64,000 nt of DNA, from contig CAIIXF020000006.1 in NCBI GenBank assembly GCA_903813345.2, forward strand, positions 18,795,936-18,859,935. The letters run 5' to 3'. Made by a program: the position numbers and the translations under genes. Positions 60,701-64,000 of this stretch are shown here, in pieces. The notes under the pieces are model-generated. The model saw nothing but the letters and a program-made list of their open reading frames with translations, was not told where the DNA came from and made no database searches. Position 1 is the first letter of the stretch, and each line of letters starts with the position of its first letter. Origin of the DNA: Owenia fusiformis. Lineage: Eukaryota; Annelida; Polychaeta; Sabellida; Oweniidae.

Positions 60701-61843
60701 ATTCATGTTTTTAGACTTTTTGTTTGAAATAAAATAACTTCACAAATAACTGATACTATAAAGTAATCTTGAACAAAGATTGAAATTCAACCTTTTACTC
60801 CGAATGTGTATGATTTTCTGAACTTCATCCCGGTCGTCTATTGCTTCAGTTTCTTCTCAGAATTAATATTTCTCATGCGTATACTTTTGACTTCAAATCA
60901 GTTGTGCTATCAAATTTCTACAACTTATGACAGTAAATCCGGCTTGTTCATTGAAAGTCATGAATCACACTGAGAGTCTGACTTGCATGATCAATAAGTC
61001 AAACTATTAATCATTTGATTCTTGTATGCGATTCATCTCTAAAAGTCCCTTATTAGGTAGTAAGTGAGTATCACGCCTATTTAATCAATTCAATTTTTAG
61101 TTCATATCAATAGGCCAACCTATTGGGTTTTAGTCATTCATTCCATGAAGTTAAATATACAAACTTTAAGAAGTGGTCAATAAAAAAACATTTAAAGTAT
61201 GTGGTATTCCATGTTTACAACAATTGATCACGATTTCTGATCAAAGTACATTTTAATTGATTTTTACAGTCATTTGTTGCTATGATTCCTACTTCCTTAT
61301 ATTGGTCACACCTTTTGAAAATATTTCTAAATGTTTTATCCAAACATTTTATTTGTTTATTAAGCCTATTGTTTGTATTCCAAACTGATTATCAGATTTT
61401 TGACGCAAACTGTTTTTTATTTTAGTTCCTGGTTGCAAATGAAAGCTTTGTAAGTCATGATTGTTATACTGTACTTAGAAGTGTGACAAACAATCTGGGT
61501 TCTATGTAAACTAATAAAGCTCAATACACTATGATCAATAATGCGAATGCCTTCTAGAATATCTTTGAGTTTTTATTTGCTTTCATATTTGATTGACGAT
61601 ACTTTAATCATGTGTTATGTACACATGTTTGTGATGTTAAAAAGAAAGTTAAATGTCATATACGTCAACACATTTTTTAGAGTTGTATCTACTTCAGATC
61701 CACTTAAACTAGATCACAATAAATATTATTTATTGATAAATTGAAATCATATTGAAATCAAGTTAATTAGTTGCAAAATCATTCACAAATATACAATCAG
61801 ACAGAGAGAAAAATTACATACCCTTCGGCTCATAATAATCCAT
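24683..61843 (-). CDS. RIPOR: RIPOR/FAM65 family Rho-interacting cell polarization regulator (20 coding exons)
   Basis: I joined 20 exons on the minus strand (61843-61822, 60341-60011, 59046-58971, 54350-54327, 51668-51615, 51103-50893, 49690-49521, 40015-39867, 39336-39219, 38791-38300, 36449-36381, 35003-34879, 34388-34181, 32607-32475, 29845-29687, 27923-27765, 26752-26708, 26029-25880, 25488-25264, 24774-24683). All are GT-AG with matching phases; total 3012 nt, 1003 aa, close to human RIPOR1-3 (about 950-1220). Residues ~95-350 form the family's N-terminal domain: PKVPRPHRTMTMFEHVK, IKAAERYKKRLEFHYAK, FARLCPGDVFEVNLKYG, CETKDLF, ITWNPLEG. A Ser-rich middle contains LEDYQGQYTELQNLEEQV. 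HEAT-like repeats fill the C terminus (EDRNADVRCAACMALSLLQ). Family members bind RhoA and act on polarity, migration and Golgi orientation; RIPOR1 links Rho to MST-type kinases. Which vertebrate paralogue is closest cannot be told here. Confidence 0.9.
24826..25070. repeat. pearl-type repeat fragment in the last RIPOR intron
   Basis: Short ACGG tract (AAGGACGGACCAACGGACGG, about 24890) with CAACCTGCCATTTGTTACAG and ATATGTCACCAC blocks shared with 51702-51852. Confidence 0.45.
25264..25488 (-). CDS. RIPOR: RIPOR exon 19
   Basis: 225 nt, two HEAT-like units (ALEDRNADVRCAACMALSLL; SSLMVKSKAKETLYSYG). An unspliced read would stop four codons later. Confidence 0.9.
25880..26029 (-). CDS. RIPOR: RIPOR exon 18
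   Basis: 150 nt, VVIKTVLMFRDTIPPASCLR and VLSLLLITENSDIRKAV: HEAT-like helical repeat. Confidence 0.85.
26708..26752 (-). CDS. RIPOR: RIPOR exon 17 (45 nt)
   Basis: TENMSLFVDDLATE between TTTGTAG and GTAAGT; phases 1 and 1, so in-frame skipping is possible. Confidence 0.75.
27765..27923 (-). CDS. RIPOR: RIPOR exon 16
   Basis: 159 nt, VARILDIPMYDPDHPPPNTV, TLHQFMDFFNE. Donor GATG|GTGAGT. Confidence 0.85.
28141..29657 (+). mobile_element. pearl-like repeat element, family 1
   Basis: About six direct ~161 bp core repeats (28240-29090), each with TCCAAAATGGCTGCCTTGAC, AACTAATCAGATCTAGATTT, CATCCCTGAAAATTTGAAAT and GTAGACAAGACTTTACAGAC. A diverged right flank and an ACGG/ACAG microsatellite follow (29543-29612), then CGACAATATGGCCCCACAC. 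TGTCCCCACC (28160-28169) and GGTGGGGACA (29645-29654) are subterminal inverse copies. The ~160 bp core and tetranucleotide tail are the defining layout of oyster pearl elements. Intron 15 of RIPOR. Confidence 0.8.
29687..29845 (-). CDS. RIPOR: RIPOR exon 15
   Basis: 159 nt, MEEKKFWVSCVDNYVLYTMP and LEKSFGDKIREKY. The frame runs on into repeat DNA past the GTAAGG donor. Confidence 0.85.
30806..32267 (+). mobile_element. pearl-like repeat element, family 2, copy 2
   Basis: Same ends as copy 1 (ACCAGAACAATGGCAACGCC; TTCGTTCGATGGGATAATA) but about six core units of ~140 bp. The tail (32133-32222) mixes ACGG with ACGT. Intron 14 of RIPOR. Confidence 0.8.
32475..32607 (-). CDS. RIPOR: RIPOR exon 14
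   Basis: 133 nt. NLGNFGPLKCKEIYSLDKLQ corresponds to the LG.FGPL.C.E..AL..L block of vertebrate RIPORs. Confidence 0.9.
32979..33456. mobile_element. PIF/Harbinger-like MITE, TAA target duplication
   Basis: Inverted ends start GGGGCGGGGTCAAAATATC and continue through GTTCATATGGAGACGAAAGT. TAA flanks both sides (32976-32978, 33457-33459). G-run tracts lie just inside each arm. Confidence 0.65.
33564..33772. mobile_element. MITE with TACTGTAAAAGCC ends, TA-flanked
   Basis: TACTGTAAAAGCCCAAATTTT-type left end and its inverse at the right, with TA on both outer sides; 209 bp, Tc1/mariner-type size and target. Confidence 0.6.
34181..34388 (-). CDS. RIPOR: RIPOR exon 13
   Basis: 208 nt. TADSGIESLGNRLSEDGHLS, then VALIQHLAYCERLLE, start of the C-terminal helical region. 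Confidence 0.85.
34660..34714. repeat. 26-bp tandem duplication
   Basis: GTGAAGACGAAGCTCTCTTT unit repeated in direct tandem. Confidence 0.6.
34879..35003 (-). CDS. RIPOR: RIPOR exon 12
   Basis: 125 nt. VSISIESALEAFDFLESED matches the conserved 'ALESFDFL' motif of the family. Donor AA|GTTAGT. Confidence 0.85.
35036..35680. repeat. ~20-bp minisatellite with ~184 bp higher-order period
   Basis: Units such as ACAACCATTGCATTGAAAT and its variants (CATTGCAATGAAATAC, ACAAGTTCATTGCAATG) alternate. The variant pattern itself repeats (CAAGTTCATTGC at about 35202, 35323, 35507), so larger blocks have been duplicated. Intron between RIPOR exons 11 and 12. Confidence 0.8.
36381..36449 (-). CDS. RIPOR: RIPOR exon 11
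   Basis: 69 nt, SYGGLYREIVSALQKAKQAN; phase 0 on both sides, so possibly alternative. Confidence 0.75.
37006..38129. mobile_element. hAT-type non-autonomous element, host to a nested element
   Basis: Ends TAGGGCTGTGCC and GGCACTGCCCTA are inverse with one mismatch. The 8-bp sequence CTTAAACA is duplicated at 36998-37005 and 38130-38137. GGAAC/GTTCC-rich interior. About 510 bp without the nested insert; no transposase. RIPOR intron 10. Confidence 0.75.
37347..37954. mobile_element. TTAA-flanked foldback MITE (piggyBac-type target) nested in the hAT element
   Basis: AGGAATATTCCTTGCC at the left and its inverse at the right, each bordered by TTAA (37343-37346, 37955-37958). Inverse arms extend inward for ~200 bp (GATATGGTAGCTATA; GGAAGTGATGTCATC). 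Confidence 0.75.
38300..38791 (-). CDS. RIPOR: RIPOR exon 10
   Basis: 492 nt, phase 0 to 0. Low-complexity Ser/Asn/Asp region, then SLEDALYSLITVLEDYQGQY and LQNLEEQVAKLDKLLK, a conserved coiled-coil block of the family. Confidence 0.9.
39219..39336 (-). CDS. RIPOR: RIPOR exon 9
   Basis: 118 nt. Completes TWNPLEG at its 5' junction, then a Pro-rich linker (DPPPKHHATPKKPLP). Confidence 0.85.
39867..40015 (-). CDS. RIPOR: RIPOR exon 8
   Basis: 149 nt. SEVKSLGKHMLLGQKNCETK and DLF, SLKLSVVITW. Separated from exon 7 by a 9.5 kb intron filled by a LINE and a foldback element. Confidence 0.9.
40412..40422. repeat. target-site duplication, left copy, of LINE insertion
   Basis: ATAACATGTGA, repeated exactly at 42401-42411 after the poly(A). 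A partial TAACATGTG at 40427-40435 makes the exact 5' junction uncertain by a few bases. Confidence 0.75.
40423..42400 (+). mobile_element. young 5'-truncated LINE in RIPOR intron 7 (antisense to host gene)
   Basis: Contains the reverse-transcriptase ORF, a ~170 bp 3'UTR with a small hairpin (GTGGCT/AGCCAC at about 42296-42325), an AATAA-type signal and a ~28 A tail, enclosed by an 11-bp direct duplication. Confidence 0.85.
40433..42202 (+). CDS. LINE ORF2 fragment: reverse transcriptase and C-terminal zinc knuckle
   Basis: The 5'-truncated frame is open for 589 codons, with no native start. RT blocks in order: GHVVAIHKSKDKTDVKNYRP (residues 14-33), SGFLPGHST, YLDISAAFDSMPHG, NAGVPQGSILGPLLFLIYIN, and the catalytic FIYADDTSLYQ near residue 190. 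A thumb and connection region follow. Near the end is a CxC..H..C knuckle (ICSCGINSETTSHVIFRC). The type is CR1/Jockey-like. The endonuclease and ORF1 are missing. Absence of stops together with a perfect target duplication indicates recent insertion. Whether it is the same family as the LINE at 1-2487 cannot be tested because the two sequences do not overlap. Confidence 0.85.
   Translation: MFILNKYPHSWKIGHVVAIHKSKDKTDVKNYRPITLLSCISKVAERVIFKRLFDHLIVNNLFYNLQSGFLPGHSTQAQLLSIIDVITNEIENGANVRGIYLDISAAFDSMPHGLLLKKLKMYGFGHNIIELMKSYLSNRQVKVVLDGHESELSEMNHINAGVPQGSILGPLLFLIYINDLPDNLNTKCFIYADDTSLYQSFTAETAAAKNNELQEDLNKILLWSNTWKLNFKASKSKDMTFFNPRKREILTPDLSLGNDKLPRVNNHKHLGLILDKNLTFDYHITELVARIDKLINPLKVFSKKISGKHLETIFKSFILPLFDYCDILYGCANLTKLQLLDRLYYKAALICSGAMHGTSTTKVLNTLNWPTLSNRRQYHRATFMYRAHNNLLPSYVTEIFEPLKRNQTHVLRHQLDYILPVKSKFYERSCISKTISEWNLLPSDIKNSSSLSIFKSSLKINIFNETVINSSELSISRNQEIIFNRVRCDFIFKAHLYSHNFTNVNSPICSCGINSETTSHVIFRCNLRLTFWTELENQLKNMNIQYSRKYKTQRDKLSLILNGDKTLSRAENLIVLKCSAIFFERCVNV
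42401..42411. repeat. target-site duplication, right copy, of LINE insertion
   Basis: ATAACATGTGA immediately after the A tail. Confidence 0.75.
43010..44050 (+). repeat. left-arm ~185 bp tandem units
   Basis: Spacing of the TTTGATGATATTTATGG block is about 182-193 bp. Each unit has GAACTAAGATGTAAAAAATA, AGAAGGTTTAAGGATTTTAA, TTGTACAATATCAGGTCTGA and TCAGGTAAGACCTT. Confidence 0.8.
44473..44703. repeat. 115-bp tandem duplication at the foldback centre
   Basis: Two nearly identical units from AACACATCGTGAATCTT to ATAGATCTGATTCTGCCTT, with few differences (TTTTTGG/TTCTTGG). Confidence 0.8.
44705..47260 (-). repeat. right-arm ~185 bp tandem units (inverse of left arm)
   Basis: About fifteen units, each carrying TACATCTTAGTTCCACACTA, CATCCAAGGTCTTACCTGAA and CAGACCTGATATTGTACAAT. 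Units near the outer end are most alike. Confidence 0.8.
48729..48856. repeat. 21-bp minisatellite (about six units)
   Basis: Unit contains AATAAATTGAGTATTGGGT. Because 21 is a multiple of 3 every frame stays open, which creates a spurious repetitive ORF (PNTQFIV repeats) on the minus strand. Confidence 0.85.
49521..49690 (-). CDS. RIPOR: RIPOR exon 7
   Basis: 170 nt. GMVGFARLCPGDVFEVNLKY, QKWKTRGKI, HWDNDSMVF: start of the C2-like part of the domain. Phase 0 at the donor. Confidence 0.9.
49737..50632 (+). mobile_element. pearl-like repeat element, family 2, copy 3
   Basis: Same left and right ends, with about three core units and an ACGG-type tail (50514-50587). Begins only ~45 bp upstream of the exon 7 acceptor in transcript terms. 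Intron 6 of RIPOR. Confidence 0.8.
50893..51103 (-). CDS. RIPOR: RIPOR exon 6
   Basis: 211 nt. IEELEDSYILQDQLREG, NMARAYVSQ and ECSQTMCAIEAQLENMMG match the coiled-coil helices of the family. Donor GAAAG|GTAGGT, phase 1. Confidence 0.9.
51615..51668 (-). CDS. RIPOR: RIPOR exon 5
   Basis: 54 nt, QIKAAERYKKRLEFHYAK, a hallmark family helix; phase 0 on both sides. Confidence 0.9.
51702..51852. repeat. dispersed repeat fragment (TGCCATTTGTTACAG family)
   Basis: Shares ACAAGGCAT, TGCCATTTGTTACAGA, GAACACC/CAAACACC and ATATGTCACC with 24826-25070. Ends CACCTCTTGTGGTGGTGACAT. Probably a right-end relic of a pearl-type element. Confidence 0.45.
51860..54320. other. RIPOR intron 4, nothing recognised
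   Basis: 2.5 kb of AT-rich intron. Only short random frames; no clear repeat beyond simple A/T runs. Confidence 0.4.
54327..54350 (-). CDS. RIPOR: RIPOR exon 4 (24-nt microexon)
   Basis: AKLYELEK between ATTTTAG and GTAACT. Corresponds to the LYDLDK-type motif directly before the ERF..RLEFH helix in vertebrate members. Phase 0 on both sides, so skipping would keep the frame. Confidence 0.75.
54480..54505. repeat. poly-C tract
   Basis: A run of about 13 C, then ACCCCC; G-rich on the RIPOR transcript strand. Confidence 0.6.
55985..56150. repeat. ~53-bp tandem repeat (about three units)
   Basis: Units of TTACATGAAAAAATCGTATT, GTCCCCGTGAAAAAATCG and TATTGGAGCG. Confidence 0.75.
56262..56448. 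mobile_element. 187-bp hairpin MITE
   Basis: ATAGGTTATTT and GATTGAATATGGGTTTTATT at the left are answered by inverse copies at the right (about 46 bp arms), with inner CTCGGTCAATATTATATT-type inverse blocks. Confidence 0.65.
56543..56587. repeat. 12-bp tandem repeat CATATCTCCCGC
   Basis: Three consecutive units, then a diverged CATATCTTCCCGC. Confidence 0.7.
56745..56970. repeat. second copy of the TTCGGTCCCTACGG module with small palindromes
   Basis: CATCCCTCGTGAGATATGCA and CTACCTTCGGTCCCTA match 55771-55812. TATGTCCCGCTCCGACGGAG and its partner CTCCGGGACATA form a hairpin. Confidence 0.55.
56985..57365. repeat. A-rich low-complexity tract (GAAAAAAATTT units)
   Basis: Irregular repeats of GAAAAAAATTTGAAAAAAA; codes for Phe-rich spurious frames on the minus strand. 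Confidence 0.8.
57430..57625. repeat. GATATC/GAATATCAC inverted motifs
   Basis: Many GATATC and CGAATATCAC sites; CATCGAATATCACTTTT and AAAAGTGATATTCGATG form a hairpin. Confidence 0.55.
58971..59046 (-). CDS. RIPOR: RIPOR exon 3
   Basis: 76 nt between TTTTTTAG and GTAAGG. Encodes TTEEDIESFRLSEQNSLSS, the first helix region of the family domain. Confidence 0.8.
59783..59855. repeat. small inverted repeat GGGGGGTTC/GAACCCCCC
   Basis: GCCAGCGGGGGGGGGGTTC and GAACCCCCCTGGC are inverse, with ~30 bp between: a short MITE-like relic in RIPOR intron 2. Confidence 0.5.
60011..60341 (-). CDS. RIPOR: RIPOR exon 2
   Basis: Starts after TTTTCAG. Ser/Pro/Lys-rich leader (SRSKSFNGIAALNKSP), then the conserved PKVPRPHRTMTMFEHVKNGL that opens the family domain. 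Donor CTCAG|GTACGG. Confidence 0.9.
61822..61843 (-). CDS. RIPOR: RIPOR exon 1 (start codon)
   Basis: 22 nt, MDYYEPK, ending CGAAGG|GTATGT in phase 1. It fits the two leading bases of exon 2, which is why this start was chosen over the downstream Met at 60279. Distance and small size leave some doubt. Confidence 0.65.
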
Positions 61844-64000
61844 GGTTCACTTTGGAATTTGAACTTACATTTTACATTCGACCTGAAGAAGTATCTTAGG
61901 CTGAAACTCCCATGTAAGAATTGTGATTAGGTTCTCTTATTAGCACATTTGGCCTAATCTTAAATTCCCCTTTGTTTGAGCATCTTGTAACTTATTTCCA
62001 TCAAAAATCTTTAAAAAATCTGTTTCTTTATGCATTCTCATATCGATTTCAAAGTGCATAAATATTCATTGTTCATTTAATTCAATTTTAATTCCCCTTT
62101 TTTCATTTTATTCCATATTAAAATGTGATTAATATGAAATTATCTACACTGGTAATTCAAGATACAAGTGGTTTTGGCCTCTGCCTTAGAAGATAACTAC
62201 TCTTTGAATGAGGTTGCTGTTGCCTTTGCTCTTTAAATTAGAGATAATTCTTTGATTTAACCTATCTACTGGCGGATCCAGGGGTGGGGAGCCATGATGC
62301 CCTTTGGACATTATTTGGCCTTTAGGGTCTTATCTTTTCATTTAAGGCCAAATTATCAAAAAATGGGTCTTACATTTTCAAAAATATGGGCCCAGTTTTT
62401 GGTTTTAGGGCCAATTTTTCTGACTTGGAATAGCCCTTGTTTTCTGGATCCCCCAGTACTATCTCTTATAACAATAGCCACACGATCAAGACTTCATTTT
62501 CTATTCCACATCTAAACTCTTTTAAAAGGCCACATACAATACATATGAGACCATTAAGATCATATCAGTATTCAATACATCAAATCATCTGCCATGGTAA
62601 GAGTGAAATATGGGTGGCCAATGAAGATCAAGGGTAGAAGATAGTGTTATCAGTCGTTTAGGTCAATCTGGCATTTGTCACGTCCAATAGGGGTGGAGAA
62701 CATAGCTTATGTGAGATTACGCCAGGTAATTTTATGCTAATTTGTAAACAACGTAAAAGATCATGGAATTTGAACCAAAATCTTGACTTTACAAAAAACA
62801 TGGTACCCTTGCCAAAAGTTTGATTTTGCTTTTTGAAAAAGAGAACCCCATCTACCTAATTATGCTTGGACCCCAAGGGTATGAAAAATGTTACACTGGT
62901 ATGGTTACACTATATTAACTGATAATGCTTGTTGCCCATCCCCCCCTTTGAATACACTAGCAACAAATTTAAGCAAACACAACAACTTCTACCTTCATTT
63001 GAGATACATATCCATTTACCGATCAGTCTTATATCAAATCCCTTTATACCCCCCTCCATTCTACTTTATCACCCATGTTCAGGGGTTTCATAAGCAGCAG
63101 GCAACAGGCGATTTTCACTGGTTGTTTTCACAAAATCGCCTGTTGTTTTCAGGGACTTTTCAACTTTTCCATGTTGAATTTATGATTTCCATTCATTTTG
63201 CCTGTTGTTTTCATTTATTTAGCCTGTTGTGAGAAATTATAGTGAAATCCCTGCATGTTACATGAAGTGATTATAGGCAAAACTTTCTGCACTATATTAA
63301 CTGGTACTTCTAAAACATGAATGGCACAAATGATTCCATAGTTACAGCGACATGACTTTGTATACAAAAAAATAATACCATTAATTAATGTCTGATCAAT
63401 CGAAATCAAGTTAATTGTGATAAGGCGCAACCATAAGTAGATGATCAATACAGCTTATATTTGCTTTTTACAGTCTTCTGCATGAGCCAACTGCCCAGTT
63501 GATCATGTGTTTTTGGGACTGGACACCAGACTGTAAATAGATCTCATGTCAGAGTGACTCCAATTATACCATTTTGTTCTTGGATGTTTTTATAATTTGA
63601 GGAAGAACTTGATGACGTAAAGGGCGTTAACAAATTGAAGATGACGTCTACAGACAAGATTATACATGTACATCTTAATCTAGTTTCTTCATCTTACATC
63701 TAGTCTCTGGTATCTATTTTGTTGGACATCGCTAGGGAATGAAGGGGGGGGGGGGTGTTTGAAACAAGCTATGTTTCTCCCACTTAGTGTCCAGGCATTT
63801 TTTTATGCTTCACATTACATCTTTCGGTTTTCAAACTAGCAATATTATAGAGAGGAACTGATAAAAGGTTATGAGTTCTGTTATTGTCCAGAACCTAATT
63901 CACATTATAAATTTAGATAAATCTTTGCCATCCCACCCCTATTGTCAATTCCCCCACATTAATGTGATAAAATAATTTAGGGAGGATAACATAGATAACA
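61844..64000. other. upstream region of the RIPOR gene; no gene recognised
   Basis: AT-rich. Holds the promoter of the RIPOR-like gene, but no TATA box or initiator could be assigned. Contains a degenerate inverted-repeat relic at about 62270-62460 (GGATCCAGGGG / CTGGATCCCCCAG), one MITE and a poly-G run at about 63745. Confidence 0.35.
63080..63253. mobile_element. 174-bp MITE with CAGGG ends and 6-bp target duplication
   Basis: CAGGGGTTTCATAA and TTATAGTGAAATCCCTG are near inverse. CATGTT is directly repeated at 63074-63079 and 63254-63259. The interior repeats GCCTGTTGTTTTCA three or four times. Confidence 0.6.

Noticed and set aside
62294-62637. Two overlapping plus-strand frames upstream of RIPOR
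   Set aside because: Lie in a degenerate GGATCCAGGGG inverted-repeat relic; no motif or splice structure.

Overview
The window is eukaryotic nuclear DNA: AT-rich, with short exons, GT-AG introns and a dense load of transposable elements. Interspersed repeats built from ~140-160 bp core repeats followed by an ACGG/ACAG microsatellite and a fixed right flank match the 'pearl' elements known from oysters. A bivalve mollusc, or at least a lophotrochozoan, is therefore the most likely source. I cannot name the species.

Layout. 1-2.5 kb (minus): ORF1 and the start of ORF2 (endonuclease) of a non-LTR retrotransposon that runs off the left edge. 4.3-7.2 kb (plus): an N-terminal RASSF-type gene (RASSF9/10-like) with its coding region in one exon. 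8.3-10.5 kb: terminal-inverted-repeat elements. 10.7-19.4 kb (minus): two tandem copies of a three-exon Golgi-type glycosyltransferase gene with a DxD motif. The upstream copy (13.5-19.4 kb) is intact. In the downstream copy (10.7-12.5 kb) the membrane anchor and the catalytic region lie in different frames. 19.9-20.7 kb: another inverted-repeat element. 24.7-61.8 kb (minus): a complete RIPOR/FAM65-family gene that I could join from 20 coding exons, all with consensus splice sites and matching phases, giving 1003 residues. 61.9-64 kb: upstream DNA with small repeats and no recognised gene.

The RIPOR introns hold most of the unusual structure: pearl-like elements, a nested hAT/TTAA pair, a PIF/Harbinger-like MITE, a young 5'-truncated LINE with an intact reverse-transcriptase frame, poly(A) and target duplication, and, 30 bp beyond that LINE, a 5.4 kb foldback element whose arms are ~185 bp satellite-like tandem units in inverted orientation. 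I regard that foldback element as the most interesting object here. A Transib-like MITE sits inside a mariner remnant in the glycosyltransferase introns.

RASSF proteins bind small GTPases and RIPOR proteins bind Rho, so two small-GTPase-linked scaffold genes flank the glycosyltransferase pair. Nothing in the sequence shows they are functionally coupled. I found no bona fide tRNA, rRNA or CRISPR locus.
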